From assembly GCF_011927955.1 (NCBI RefSeq), contig NZ_JAATJN010000001.1, positions 2,604,001 to 2,668,000 on the forward strand: a stretch of DNA of 64,000 nucleotides. Direction: 5' to 3'. Positions 25,765 through 34,762 of the stretch are shown piece after piece. Positions within the stretch are counted from its first letter, which is position 1, and each line of letters starts with the position of its first letter. Both the position numbers and the translations under genes were made by a program. The notes below the pieces were generated by a model. It saw nothing but the letters and a program-made list of their open reading frames with translations, was not told the DNA's origin and did not search any database. This DNA is from Brevibacterium marinum (GTDB lineage Bacteria; Actinomycetota; Actinomycetes; Actinomycetales; Brevibacteriaceae).

Positions 25765-26853
25765 TTATCCTCCGATTGCGCTCATGGGTCGTTGGGGCTG
25801 TTCGAAGCTGTCGGAGTCCATGCCGTGTCCGGCGAGCTTGTTCCAATGCGCGCCCTTCCACAGGTTCGCGATCGCGTCGTCGCCGGCGCCATCGCGCATG
25901 GCGGTGAGCAGATCCACCTCCGTGTGCGAGAACAGGCAGGTGCGCACGCGCCCCTCCGCCGTCAGGCGGGTGCGGGTGCAGTCGGCACAGAACGGTCGCG
26001 TCACCGAGGCGATGATGCCGACATCGCCGATGATCGTCTCCGGCTCCTGTCTGTCTGCGACGAGGAACTTCTCCGCCGGTGCACCGTTGCGCGGGGCGGA
26101 ATCCGGTGTGAGGACGAACTGGGGTTCGAGGAGGGCGAAGATGTCCGCCGCAGTGATCATGGTGCCGCGCTCCCAGGAATGGCCGGCGTCGAGTGGCATC
26201 TGCTCGATGAAGCGCAGCTTGAGGCCACGATCGATGCACCAGCGCAGCAGGTCGGGGGCCTGGTGGTCATTGACCCCGGGGAGGAGCACTGCATTGACCT
26301 TGACCGGGTCCAAACCGGCCGACTGTGCTCCTTCGATGCCTTCGAGGACGCGGGACAGGAACGGTCGTCGGGTGATCTCCCGGAAGGTCTCGTCGTCGAC
26401 GGTGTCGAGGGAGACGTTGATGCGATCGAGCCCGGCATCACGCAGCGCCGCAGCACGCTTGTCGAGACCGATCGCGTTCGTCGTCAGCGCGATGTTGGGT
26501 CGCGGCTCGAGTCCGGCGACCCCGGCGATGATGTCGGCGACGTCCTTGCGGGTCAACGGCTCTCCACCGGTGAAGCGGACCTGGTCGACGCCGAACTTCT
26601 CGACGCCGATGCGCACGAAGCGGACGATCTCCTCGGCGGTCATCGCCGTATCGCGGGACATGAACTCCACACCCTCCTCGGGCATGCAGTAGCTGCACCT
26701 CAGATTGCAGAAATCGGTCAGCGAAATCCGCAGATCGCGGGCACGACGGTCGAAGGTGTCCAGGAGCGAATCCTCCTGATGCCCCGTGAATGTCTCGCCC
26801 GGATCCACGGTCGGAGTTCTCAGCACGGGTGTGGGCAGGCTGATTTTCCGCAT
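25765..26853 (-). CDS. moaA: GTP 3',8-cyclase MoaA (radical SAM)
   Basis: A 362-residue radical SAM enzyme making the first molybdenum-cofactor intermediate from GTP. N-terminal cluster CNLRCSYC (Cys49, 53, 56), FTGGEPLTRKDV, INVSLDT, and the second cluster with FCADCTRTRLTAEG and a later Cys (RTCLF). The C-terminal Gly-Gly tail is present (PMSAIGG). Start ATG 26853 has an excellent AAGGAGGA site; an upstream in-frame ATG is disregarded. Only 42 bases separate it from the divergent second moeA. Confidence 0.96.
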   Translation of the reverse strand: MRKISLPTPVLRTPTVDPGETFTGHQEDSLLDTFDRRARDLRISLTDFCNLRCSYCMPEEGVEFMSRDTAMTAEEIVRFVRIGVEKFGVDQVRFTGGEPLTRKDVADIIAGVAGLEPRPNIALTTNAIGLDKRAAALRDAGLDRINVSLDTVDDETFREITRRPFLSRVLEGIEGAQSAGLDPVKVNAVLLPGVNDHQAPDLLRWCIDRGLKLRFIEQMPLDAGHSWERGTMITAADIFALLEPQFVLTPDSAPRNGAPAEKFLVADRQEPETIIGDVGIIASVTRPFCADCTRTRLTAEGRVRTCLFSHTEVDLLTAMRDGAGDDAIANLWKGAHWNKLAGHGMDSDSFEQPQRPMSAIGG

Positions 26854-26895
26854 TCTGCCATCCTCCTTGATCAACATCTTGGATATCATCGTCCC

Positions 26896-28161
26896 ATGAC
26901 TACCGCCATGATGCATCGTCAGCGTGTCTTCGAGACGATTTCTCCGCTCCTCGACACGCGGTCTGTGCCGATCGGCGAACTCCTCGACACACCGCGTCGG
27001 CTTGCGGCCAGTGTCGACTCACCGATCGACGTCCCCGGTTTCGACAACTCGAGCATGGACGGATATGCCGTGGCCGCCTCCACCCTACGCACTGCGGCGC
27101 AGAAGCAGGAGCAGGATCCGCAAGGGATCCACCAGACGGTCTATGGACCGATTCCGGTCCGCGGCAGAGTCGCCGCCGGCGCAATGGGCGCCGAGGCGGC
27201 AGCCGGCACCGCAGTCGAGATCATGACGGGAGCGCCACTGCCTGCAGGCACGGATACCGTCATCGCCATCGAAGCCACAGACCCAGCAGAGTTCGCAGCA
27301 CCGGAGATCACCATCACTCTGCCGACCACAGAGTCGGGCCCGCAACCCGGCGCATTCGTCCGATCGCGCGGCAGCGACGTCGGGGCCGGGACCACGGTGC
27401 TGACGTCCGGTCTGATGCTGAGTCCGGCCCACCTCGGCATCGCCGCGGCCTGCGGCATCACGGAACTTCAGGTCCGGACTCTGCCGCGTGTGCTCGTCGT
27501 GAGCACCGGGGATGAGATCACAGCCGATGCGGCCGCCGGGATCCACGATGCCAACTCGGTGACTCTGGGGGCCGGCCTGCGGCGCCTGGGCGTCGACACG
27601 ACGATCATCACGGTGCCCGATGACCCGCAGGCGCTGCTCGACGCGGTCCGCGCCGCCGACTGCGAGCTCGTCGTCTCCACCGGAGGCATCTCCAAGGGCG
27701 CGCACGAAGTCGTCAAACTCGCCGCCGACCTCGACCCGGAGTCGATGATGGTCTTCGAACCCATCGCCATGCAGCCGGGAGGACCGCAGGGCTGCGGACG
27801 ACTGGCCGGAAGCGCGTGGGTGGCTCTGCCCGGCAACCCGGTCAGCGCCCTGATCAGCTTCGAGATGTTCATCCGTCCGGTTCTGCTGGGACTCGGCGTC
27901 GACGAAGAGCCCCGCGAGACCGAATACCACCGACTGCGCGGGGGATTCGACGAAGCACCGCCGAGCTCGAAGCTGCAGGTGCGGCGGGCCGTCCTGGCCG
28001 AGGAAGGTCTCGAGTTCGTCGGCGGATCACGTTCGCATCTGCTCCACAGCTACGCCCGGAGCACCCACCTGGTCTTCATCCCGCCCACGGATCCGGCCCC
28101 CGACGCGAACGATGTGCATACCGGGGAAGGCGATAAGCTGAAGACGTGGAAGATCACATGA
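26896..28161 (+). CDS. moeA: Molybdopterin molybdotransferase MoeA, copy 2
   Basis: A 421-residue MoeA. Seen: NSSMDGYAVAA, GTAVEIMTGAPLPAGTDTVI, VVSTGDEI, IHDANS, VVSTGGISKGAHEVVK, QPGGPQGCGR and LPGNPVSALISFEMF, all closer to the MoeA consensus than copy 1, plus a complete C-terminal domain. Start ATG 26896 (an ATG pair follows at 26908). The frame stays open far upstream only because it runs antisense to moaA. First gene of a tightly overlapped moeA-moaC-moaE-mop operon. Confidence 0.94.
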   Translation: MTTAMMHRQRVFETISPLLDTRSVPIGELLDTPRRLAASVDSPIDVPGFDNSSMDGYAVAASTLRTAAQKQEQDPQGIHQTVYGPIPVRGRVAAGAMGAEAAAGTAVEIMTGAPLPAGTDTVIAIEATDPAEFAAPEITITLPTTESGPQPGAFVRSRGSDVGAGTTVLTSGLMLSPAHLGIAAACGITELQVRTLPRVLVVSTGDEITADAAAGIHDANSVTLGAGLRRLGVDTTIITVPDDPQALLDAVRAADCELVVSTGGISKGAHEVVKLAADLDPESMMVFEPIAMQPGGPQGCGRLAGSAWVALPGNPVSALISFEMFIRPVLLGLGVDEEPRETEYHRLRGGFDEAPPSSKLQVRRAVLAEEGLEFVGGSRSHLLHSYARSTHLVFIPPTDPAPDANDVHTGEGDKLKTWKIT

Positions 28162-28628
28162 ACCTCTCGCACATCGACGACACCGGAACCGCCCAGATGG
28201 TCGACGTCGGCGACAAGGACGTGACCAAGCGTCGCGCCTCGGCCACAGCACTCATCACGACACGAGCCGAGGTCATCGATATGATCGCCGAGGCGGGCCT
28301 GCCCAAGGGTGATGCCCTGCCCGTGGCCCGCATCGCCGCCGTCATGGGCGCCAAGCGCACCAGCGACCTCATCCCGCTGTGCCATCCGCTGCCGCTGACG
28401 GGCATCGACGTCGACTTCGAACTGCTCGACGACGCGGTCCGCATCAACGGGGCGGTCAAGACTGTGTCGAAGACCGGGGTCGAGATGGAGGCGCTGACGG
28501 CCGTGTCCATCGCGGCCTTGACCATATTCGACATGATCAAGGCCGTCGACAATCAGGCGATCATCGGCGATATCAAGGTGGTCGGAAAGTCGGGCGGACG
28601 CAGCGGGGACTGGAGCCGGGACGCATGA
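28158..28628 (+). CDS. moaC: Cyclic pyranopterin monophosphate synthase MoaC
   Basis: A 156-residue enzyme completing cyclic pyranopterin monophosphate after MoaA. Seen: MVDVGDKDVTKRRASATA, AKRTSDLIPLCHPLPLTGIDV, TGVEMEALTAVS and MIKAVDN (catalytic Lys region). ATG 28158 overlaps the moeA stop as ATGA; an upstream in-frame ATG at 28146 would add four residues, with GGAAG lying between the two. Confidence 0.96.
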   Translation: MNLSHIDDTGTAQMVDVGDKDVTKRRASATALITTRAEVIDMIAEAGLPKGDALPVARIAAVMGAKRTSDLIPLCHPLPLTGIDVDFELLDDAVRINGAVKTVSKTGVEMEALTAVSIAALTIFDMIKAVDNQAIIGDIKVVGKSGGRSGDWSRDA

Positions 28629-29047
28629 ACGTCATCCGCACCGACATCGTCGAGACCCCCATCAGCACGGCCAACCTCGAGACTGATGTCCTCACGCGCA
28701 CCTGCGGCGCCGTCGTCAGCTTCTCCGGCGTCATCCGCGACCACGACGACGGACGCGGAGTCCAGCGCCTGACCTATGAGTCCCACCCGGTGGCGCCGGC
28801 CCAGATCGCCGAGGTGGCCGCCGAGATCGCGGCGAAGCACCCGGCCGTACGGCTGTCCGTCGTCCACCGCGTCGGGGGCCTCGAGATCGGCGACGTCGCC
28901 CTGGCCGCTGTCGTCGCCTCACCCCATCGTCGGGACTCCTTCGAAGCGTGCTCGGAGCTCGTCGACGAGGTCAAGGCCCGAGTCGCAATCTGGAAGCACC
29001 AGTTCTTCGCCGACGGCGACGACGAGTGGGTCGGAGCCCTCGAGTGA
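28625..29047 (+). CDS. moaE: Molybdopterin synthase catalytic subunit MoaE
   Basis: A 140-residue subunit that transfers sulfur from MoaD onto precursor Z. Seen: CGAVVSFSGVIRDHDDGRGV, LTYESHPVA, VVHRVGGLEIGD, and VASPHRRDSFEACSELVDEVKARVAIWKHQ. ATG overlaps the moaC stop (ATGA). Confidence 0.96.
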   Translation: MNVIRTDIVETPISTANLETDVLTRTCGAVVSFSGVIRDHDDGRGVQRLTYESHPVAPAQIAEVAAEIAAKHPAVRLSVVHRVGGLEIGDVALAAVVASPHRRDSFEACSELVDEVKARVAIWKHQFFADGDDEWVGALE

Positions 29048-29445
29048 ACCGGCTGCGCATCAACGATGCGGCCCGTTTCCTCGGTGTCAGCGATGACACC
29101 ATCCGACGCTGGGTCCATGACGGCAGGCTCACCCAAGGCAAGGACTCGTCCAACCGCGCGGTCGTCGACGGTCGAGAGCTCGTGGCCCTGGCCCAGTCCG
29201 GGTCGGAGGCGCTCGAGGACCCGACCGGAGTCGTCAGCTCCGCGCGCAATCGGTTCACCGGCCTGGTCACCGATGTGGTCATCGACGGTGTGATGGCTCA
29301 GGTGAACCTCCAGTGCGGACCGTTCCGGGTGGTGTCATTGATGTCGGCCGAGGCCTGTTCGCAGCTCGAACTCGAACCGGGCAGCCTCGCCACGGCCTCG
29401 GTGAAGGCGACGATGGTCTCGATCGACACGGCCGCCGACCGCTGA
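29044..29445 (+). CDS. HTH-Mop protein: putative molybdate-binding regulator
   Basis: A 133-residue protein. Residues 1-50 are a MerR/excisionase-type HTH (LRINDAARFLGVSDDTIRRW). Residues 65-130 are a single Mop/TOBE-like OB domain (SARNRFTGLVTDVVIDGVMAQVNL, then ELEPGSLATASVKATMV), the molybdate-binding module of ModE and ModC. It starts at GTG overlapping the moaE stop (GTGA). Likely a molybdate sensor controlling this locus or a molybdate store. The fused ModBC downstream lacks such a domain. Confidence 0.85.
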   Translation: MNRLRINDAARFLGVSDDTIRRWVHDGRLTQGKDSSNRAVVDGRELVALAQSGSEALEDPTGVVSSARNRFTGLVTDVVIDGVMAQVNLQCGPFRVVSLMSAEACSQLELEPGSLATASVKATMVSIDTAADR

Positions 29446-29489
29446 GGTTCGCTCACACCGCTGGGTTCGCTGGCACCGCTCACACCGCT
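29446..29489. repeat. Short tandem direct repeat after the HTH-Mop gene
   Basis: GGTTCGCT[CA/GG]CACCGCT at 29446-29462 and 29464-29480, followed by a partial CACACCGCT at 29481-29489. Confidence 0.75.
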
Positions 29490-29499
29490 CGCGTTCGTA

Positions 29500-29528
29500 T
29501 GTCGCAGGTGTCACGTACACCTGCGACA
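29500..29528 (+). terminator. Terminator of the moeA-moaC-moaE-mop operon
   Basis: Perfect 12-base stem TGTCGCAGGTGT / ACACCTGCGACA with loop CACGT, followed by an AT-rich stretch. Confidence 0.75.
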
Positions 29529-29549
29529 CTTCACAATTTATTCCCGCAA

Positions 29550-29593
29550 ATGTTGAAACAAACATCCAAAAACTCCTCATATGCGGGTTTAAT
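29550..29593 (+). promoter_or_regulatory. modA promoter region with inverted repeat
   Basis: An inverted repeat ATGTT-GAAACA-AACAT lies at 29550-29565, and TTTAAT (29588-29593) is placed as a -10 whose transcript would begin at or near the modA ATG (29600), pointing to a leaderless mRNA. The repeat is a candidate operator for the HTH-Mop protein; that link is inference. Confidence 0.45.
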
Positions 29594-29599
29594 GGATGG

Positions 29600-30355
29600 A
29601 TGAAGTTTCTATCCGCAGCCTGCATCCTCGCCCTGCTCTCACTGACCGCCTGTTCCACAGGTTCCGATTCCGACTCAGAGTCGGGGAAGACGACACTGAC
29701 CGTCTTCGCCGCGGCCTCACTGACGGACGTCTTCGCCGATGTCGCCGAGGAGTTCAACAGCACAGAACCGGATATCGAGGTGAAGTTCTCCTTCGCCGGA
29801 TCCTCGGACCTCGTCGCCCAGATCTCCGAAGGAGCCCCCGCGGATGTCATCGCCACCGCCGACGAGGCGACCATGGACACTCTGGCCGGGGATGAGCTGC
29901 TGGCCGGTGCGCCCGAGATCTTCGCATCGAACACTCTCACTCTGGCCGTGCCCGAGGGCAACCCGGAGGACATCGAGACCTCGAACGACTTCACGGGCAA
30001 GGACCTCGTCGTCTGCGCCCCGCAGGTTCCGTGCGGGGCGGCCACGAACAAGTGGGCCAAGCAGAATCAAGTGAGTCTCGACCCCGTCAGCGAAGAGAAC
30101 TCGGTCACCGACGTGCTCGGCAAGGTCAGCTCCGGTCAGGCCGATGCGGGCATCGTCTACGTCACAGACGTCGCCCGAGCCGACTCGGCGGTCGAACAGG
30201 TCGAACTCGACGGAGCCGAAAAGGTCGTCAACAGGTACCCGGCTGCCGCGGTCGGAGCGAGTGAGAACACGAAGGAAGCCGATGCGTTCATCCGATTCCT
30301 CAGATCCGAGAAGGCCGCGCGACTGCTCGAGGACGCCGGATTCTCCACACCCTGA
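29600..30355 (+). CDS. modA: Molybdate ABC transporter substrate-binding lipoprotein ModA
   Basis: A 251-residue periplasmic-type binding protein tethered by lipid: lipobox SLTAC with Cys18, then a Ser/Asp linker. The ModA signatures VFAAASLTDVF, FSFAGSSDLVAQI, GAPADVIATAD, VPCGAATNKW and DAGIVYVTDV are all seen. It captures molybdate (or tungstate) for ModBC, which begins 51 bases on. An AT-rich leader with a -10-like TTTAAT close to the ATG suggests leaderless initiation. Confidence 0.95.
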   Translation: MKFLSAACILALLSLTACSTGSDSDSESGKTTLTVFAAASLTDVFADVAEEFNSTEPDIEVKFSFAGSSDLVAQISEGAPADVIATADEATMDTLAGDELLAGAPEIFASNTLTLAVPEGNPEDIETSNDFTGKDLVVCAPQVPCGAATNKWAKQNQVSLDPVSEENSVTDVLGKVSSGQADAGIVYVTDVARADSAVEQVELDGAEKVVNRYPAAAVGASENTKEADAFIRFLRSEKAARLLEDAGFSTP

Positions 30356-30377
30356 TAGGAACTGTGCCGACACTGAC

Positions 30378-30410
30378 ATGAGCCCCGCCGACACGATTGC
30401 CCCGAAATGA
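30378..30410 (+). CDS. Ten-codon upstream peptide coupled to modBC
   Basis: ATG AGC ... AAA TGA encodes MSPADTIAPK, and its TGA overlaps the modBC ATG as ATGA. modBC has no ribosome site of its own, so this mini-ORF may deliver ribosomes to it. An AGGAAC element lies 15 bases upstream. Could be chance. Confidence 0.3.
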   Translation: MSPADTIAPK

Positions 30411-32101
30411 CGCACCGCAGCCACTCCGCAGTCCCGACATGGGTCTGGATTCCCGCCGGGCTCGGCATCGCCTTCCTCCTCGTCCCCATCATCGGAATGA
30501 TCACACGGATCGATCCCGGCCACCTCGGCGAGGTCATCATTGCCCCCGAGTCTCGTGTGGCGATGGGGATCTCGCTGCTGACATCCATCATCGCGGCTCT
30601 GGTCTGCGTGCTCATCGGATTCCCCCTGGGCCACCTGATGGCCACGCGCACCTTCCGTGGGCAGAAGGTCGTTCGAACCCTCATCCTGCTGCCCCTCGTC
30701 CTGCCGCCCGTGGTCAGCGGCCTCGCTCTGCTCTACACCTGGGGGCGGGCCGCGTTCCTCGGCTCACTGCTCACGGGCCTGGGCCTGGGCCTGGCCTATA
30801 CGACGTCGGCGGTCGTCTTCGCGCAGATCTTCGTCTCACTGCCATTCATGGTCATGTCCGTCGAGACGGCGGTCTCCGCCCGTGGCCAGGACTTCGAGCT
30901 CGCGGCGGCCGAACTCGGCGCCACACCCAACCGCGTGTTCTTCCATATCACCCTCCCGCTTCTGCGTCAGGGCATCATGACCGGCGCGGTCCTCTGCTTC
31001 GCCCGCGCGCTGGGGGAGTTCGGGGCGACCCTGACGTTCGCCGGCTCGCTGTCGGGGGTGACCCGGACGATGCCGCTGCAGATCTATCTCGTCCGCGAAT
31101 CCGATCCACAGTCGGCAATCGCCCTGTCCCTGCTGCTCATCGTCGTGGCGCTCGTCATCATCGTCCTCGCCTATCGTTCGCCCCATTCACCCAAGTTGCG
31201 CTCCCCAGGGGCGAAGGGCCCACAAGAGGGTGCCTCACGATTACGGGCACCACGGCCGACATCGTCGGCCGACACAACGGTCACAGACGTCTCGACGACC
31301 GTCGGGCCGAGCACGGGCGAGGCGAGCGCGTCGACGATTCGGCTCACCGCAGCTGTGCCCGAGCGCAGCCTCGGCGTCGACCTCACCGTTCCGGCCGGGT
31401 CGACGACGGCGCTGATCGGACGCAACGGTGCCGGGAAGTCGAGCCTGTTCCAGCTCATCACGGGCGCGATAGCCGCCGAATCCGGTGCCCTGCACATCGG
31501 CGATGACACGATCTTCGACCTCGCGGCCGATACGTGGCCACCTGTCCACGCTCGCGGCATCGTCCACCTGGCGCAGAATCCGCTCCTGTTCCCACACCTG
31601 AGTGTCATCGACAACGTGGCGTTCGGACTCCGGGCTCACGGGCACCGAGGCGATCAGGCGCGTACGATCGCCCAGGACATGCTCGACAGCCTCGGAGTCG
31701 GCGACTGCGCGCATCGTGGGCCCGGGGCCGTGTCCGGGGGGCAGGCGGCCAGGATCGCTCTGGCCCGGGCACTGGTCATCGACCCGAAGCTCCTGCTGCT
31801 CGACGAGCCGCTGGCAGCGCTCGATGTCGACGTCAAGATCGAGACCAGACGGGTGCTCGGGCACGTCCTCGCCGGTCGCAGCGCCGTCATCATCACCCAT
31901 GACGTCGCCGACGTCACCGCTCTGGCCTCGACGCTGGTGCTCGTCGACTCCGGGGCGATCGCCTTCAAAGCACCGGTGGGAGACGTCGAGCAGAAGCTCC
32001 TCGCTGATGGTGCGAGCACACCGGGCCACGATTTCCTCGACAGCTTTTGCGCCGCGGACGGAGAAGGAATACTGTGCAGTCAGTCACATCGATCAGATTG
32101 A
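30407..32101 (+). CDS. modBC: Fused molybdate ABC transporter permease-ATPase ModBC
   Basis: A 564-residue fusion. Residues 1-260 are the permease (five to six helices, EAA-type loop ELAAAELGATPNRVFFHITLPLL, LGEFGATLTFAGS). A low-complexity Ser/Thr/Pro linker (about 265-310) leads to the ATPase: Walker A GRNGAGKSS, signature VSGGQAAR, Walker B LLLLDEPL and the ITHD switch. The usual C-terminal TOBE domain of ModC is absent, the protein ending about 60 residues after the switch. Substrate inferred from modA and the cofactor genes. Confidence 0.93.
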   Translation: MTHRSHSAVPTWVWIPAGLGIAFLLVPIIGMITRIDPGHLGEVIIAPESRVAMGISLLTSIIAALVCVLIGFPLGHLMATRTFRGQKVVRTLILLPLVLPPVVSGLALLYTWGRAAFLGSLLTGLGLGLAYTTSAVVFAQIFVSLPFMVMSVETAVSARGQDFELAAAELGATPNRVFFHITLPLLRQGIMTGAVLCFARALGEFGATLTFAGSLSGVTRTMPLQIYLVRESDPQSAIALSLLLIVVALVIIVLAYRSPHSPKLRSPGAKGPQEGASRLRAPRPTSSADTTVTDVSTTVGPSTGEASASTIRLTAAVPERSLGVDLTVPAGSTTALIGRNGAGKSSLFQLITGAIAAESGALHIGDDTIFDLAADTWPPVHARGIVHLAQNPLLFPHLSVIDNVAFGLRAHGHRGDQARTIAQDMLDSLGVGDCAHRGPGAVSGGQAARIALARALVIDPKLLLLDEPLAALDVDVKIETRRVLGHVLAGRSAVIITHDVADVTALASTLVLVDSGAIAFKAPVGDVEQKLLADGASTPGHDFLDSFCAADGEGILCSQSHRSD

Positions 32102-32125
32102 ACGCGCGCGAAGGAGCACAAAGGC

Positions 32126-33820
32126 GTGGCAGAGCTTTCCTATTCCTCAGGTCCGTCGAACACACCGTTGCTGGGCCAGACGATCCCCGCACATATCAAG
32201 GCGACAGCGGATGCTCACGCGAGCGAACCCGCCCTCGTCGATCGTCATTCCGACCGTCGGTGGACCTACGCCGAGTTCGATCACGACACCGATGCTTTGG
32301 CGATCGGGCTGCTCGAACGCGGGGTGAAGAAGGGCGACCGAGTCGGGATCTGGGCCCAGAACGTCGCGGAATGGGCTCTGATCCAATATGCCACGGCGAA
32401 GATCGGCGCGATCCTCGTCAACGTCAACCCGGCCTATCGCAGCCACGAACTCGAGTACGTGGCGAAGCAGTCGGGCATGACCCTCCTCGTCTCCCAGATC
32501 TCGGCTCCTCCGCACTCGGACTACCATGGGATCGCGACCGAGGTTGCGGCGAAGGTGCCCGGGCTGGAACTCGTCTTCATCGACACGGTCCCGGCGGACA
32601 TCCTCGGCGAAGTCTCGATCGGTGAACGTGAGTCCTTCGCCCATCTCATCGGGACAGGGCGAGAGCTTCTTGAGGATCGGAGTGCGAAGTACTCCGTGCG
32701 TCTGCAGCAGGTCATGGACGAGCTCTCGAGCGATGACCCGATCAACATCCAGTACACGTCCGGGACCACAGGCTTCCCCAAGGGAGTGACGCTCAGCCAC
32801 CACAACATCCTCAACAACGGCTTCTTCATCGGCGAACTGCTCTCATATTCGTCGCGGGACGTCGTCGTCCTCCCTGTTCCCTACTACCACTGCTTCGGCA
32901 TGGTCATCGGCAACCTCGCGGCACTGAGCCACGGCTCGACCATCGTCCTGCCCTCTCCGGGCTTCGACCCGCTGGCCAGTCTGCGCGCCGTGACCGAGGA
33001 GAGAGCGACATCACTCTACGGTGTGCCGACGATGTTCATCGCCGAACTCGAGCATCCGGAGTTCTCCGGATTCGATCTCAGCACCCTGCGCACCGGCGTC
33101 ATGGCCGGGTCCCCGTGCCCGGTCAATGTGATGCGTCGTGTCATCGACGACATGAACATGGACGAGGTCGCCATCTGCTATGGCATGACCGAGACCGCTC
33201 CGGTCTCGACCATGACCCGCGTCGACGACACCCTCGAGGCGCGCACGCAGACGGTCGGTCGGGTCATGCCCCACCTCGAGGTCAAGATCGCCGACCCCGT
33301 TACCGGCCAGACAGTCCCGCGGGGGCAGAAGGGCGAACTGTGCACCCGAGGATACTCGGTCATGCTCGGCTACTGGGAGGAGCCGGAGAAAACCGCCGAG
33401 GCGATCGATGCGGCTCGTTGGATGCACACCGGTGACCTCGCGATCATGGACGACGAGGGATACGTCGACATCTCCGGGCGGATCAAGGACATGGTGATCC
33501 GGGGTGGCGAGAACGTCTACCCGCGTGAGATCGAGGAGTTCCTCTACCACCACCCGTCCATCCGGGACGTCCAGGTCGTCGGCGTCGCCGACGAGAAGTA
33601 CGGCGAAGAGCTCATGGCCTGGGTGATCCTCAAGGACGGATTCGAGGCGCTCACCGCTGCAGAGGTCAAGGAGTTCTGCTCCGGTAAACTCGCCCACTTC
33701 AAGATTCCACGCTATGTCGAGGTCCGCGAATCCTTCCCGATGACGGTGTCGGGCAAGATCCGCAAGGTCGAGCTGCGCGACGAGGGGGAGAGGATCATCC
33801 AGACCGCGACCTCACCCTGA
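32126..33820 (+). CDS. Fatty-acyl-CoA synthetase (AMP-binding ligase)
   Basis: A 564-residue ANL-superfamily enzyme. Seen: the P-loop [76 protein letters not shown], and the catalytic Lys in [11 protein letters not shown]. It activates a carboxylate, most likely a medium- or long-chain fatty acid (FadD/acyl-CoA synthetase type), to its CoA ester. GTG start with AAGGAG upstream, 24 bases after modBC, yet no functional tie to molybdate. Ends at a good terminator. Confidence 0.9.
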   Translation: MAELSYSSGPSNTPLLGQTIPAHIKATADAHASEPALVDRHSDRRWTYAEFDHDTDALAIGLLERGVKKGDRVGIWAQNVAEWALIQYATAKIGAILVNVNPAYRSHELEYVAKQSGMTLLVSQISAPPHSDYHGIATEVAAKVPGLELVFIDTVPADILGEVSIGERESFAHLIGTGRELLEDRSAKYSVRLQQVMDELSSDDPINIQYTSGTTGFPKGVTLSHHNILNNGFFIGELLSYSSRDVVVLPVPYYHCFGMVIGNLAALSHGSTIVLPSPGFDPLASLRAVTEERATSLYGVPTMFIAELEHPEFSGFDLSTLRTGVMAGSPCPVNVMRRVIDDMNMDEVAICYGMTETAPVSTMTRVDDTLEARTQTVGRVMPHLEVKIADPVTGQTVPRGQKGELCTRGYSVMLGYWEEPEKTAEAIDAARWMHTGDLAIMDDEGYVDISGRIKDMVIRGGENVYPREIEEFLYHHPSIRDVQVVGVADEKYGEELMAWVILKDGFEALTAAEVKEFCSGKLAHFKIPRYVEVRESFPMTVSGKIRKVELRDEGERIIQTATSP

Positions 33821-33840
33821 GACCCGATGACCTCGAAGGA

Positions 33841-33887
33841 CTGCAGCCGACGACCGAAACAGGTCACAAGTCGGTTGCAGTTCTTTC
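33841..33887 (+). terminator. Rho-independent terminator of the acyl-CoA synthetase gene
   Basis: Stem CTGCAGCCGAC (33841-33851) with GTCGGTTGCAG (33870-33880), one G-U pair, followed by TTCTTTCT. Confidence 0.75.
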
Positions 33888-33941
33888 TGGCAAGACGCCC
33901 CGTTTTTCATGTGAGAGCGTTGTTCACTAAGATGGAATCCC

Positions 33942-34691
33942 ATGAGAGCTGAATCACAACCGTTGGTGTCCGTCACAGACGTCGAAAAGCACTTCGGTGA
34001 TTTTCACGCCCTGAAGAACATCAACCTCACTATCCGTGAACGCGAAGTCGTCGTCGTCATCGGCCCCTCGGGCTCCGGAAAGTCGACCCTGTGCCGGACG
34101 ATCAATCGCCTGGAGACCATCACCTCCGGTGAGATCACGATCGACGGCAAGGAGCTGCCCGCCGAAGGTGCGGCGCTGGCGCAGCTGCGTTCCGACGTCG
34201 GAATGGTCTTCCAGGCATTCAACCTCTTCGCCCACAAGACGATCCTGGAGAACGTCACCCTGGGCCCGATCAAGGTCCGCGGGCTCTCGAAGGCCGAAGC
34301 AGACACACAGGCGATGGCGCTGCTCGAACGCGTGGGAGTCGCTCCCCAGGCCGACAAATACCCGGCGCAGCTGTCCGGCGGACAGCAGCAGAGAGTCGCG
34401 ATCGCCCGTGCTCTGGCGATGAAGCCGAAGGTCATGCTCTTCGACGAACCCACCTCGGCGCTGGATCCCGAAATGATCAACGAGGTCCTCGACGTCATGG
34501 TCGGCCTCGCCGAAGAGGGCATGACCATGGTCGTCGTCACCCACGAAATGGGCTTCGCTCGGAAAGCCGCTCACCGAGTCGTGTTCATGGCTGACGGTGA
34601 GATCGTCGAGGTCGCGGAGCCGGAGGAGTTCTTCAACAACCCGCAGACTCCGCGTGCGCAGGATTTCCTGTCCAAACTCCTCACCCACTGA
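33942..34691 (+). CDS. gluA: Glutamate-type amino-acid ABC transporter ATPase
   Basis: A 249-residue ABC ATPase of the polar amino-acid uptake class. Walker [11 protein letters not shown]-loop [10 protein letters not shown], signature LSGGQQQR, Walker [15 protein letters not shown] and VTHEMGFAR are complete. First gene of a gluABCD cluster in the order ATPase, binding protein, two permeases, as in Corynebacterium. TAAGAT (33928-33933) eight bases before the ATG, with no ribosome site, suggests a leaderless mRNA. Confidence 0.93.
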   Translation: MRAESQPLVSVTDVEKHFGDFHALKNINLTIREREVVVVIGPSGSGKSTLCRTINRLETITSGEITIDGKELPAEGAALAQLRSDVGMVFQAFNLFAHKTILENVTLGPIKVRGLSKAEADTQAMALLERVGVAPQADKYPAQLSGGQQQRVAIARALAMKPKVMLFDEPTSALDPEMINEVLDVMVGLAEEGMTMVVVTHEMGFARKAAHRVVFMADGEIVEVAEPEEFFNNPQTPRAQDFLSKLLTH

Positions 34692-34762
34692 TCGATTCCG
34701 CAGAGTCTGCTCTCTGGCCCGCACCACCTCATCCCGCACCACCTCACTCACAAGGAGAAACG

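Noticed and set aside
25792..26895. N-terminal extension of the second moeA through moaA
   Set aside because: The frame stays open antisense to moaA by chance; MoeA similarity begins at 26896.
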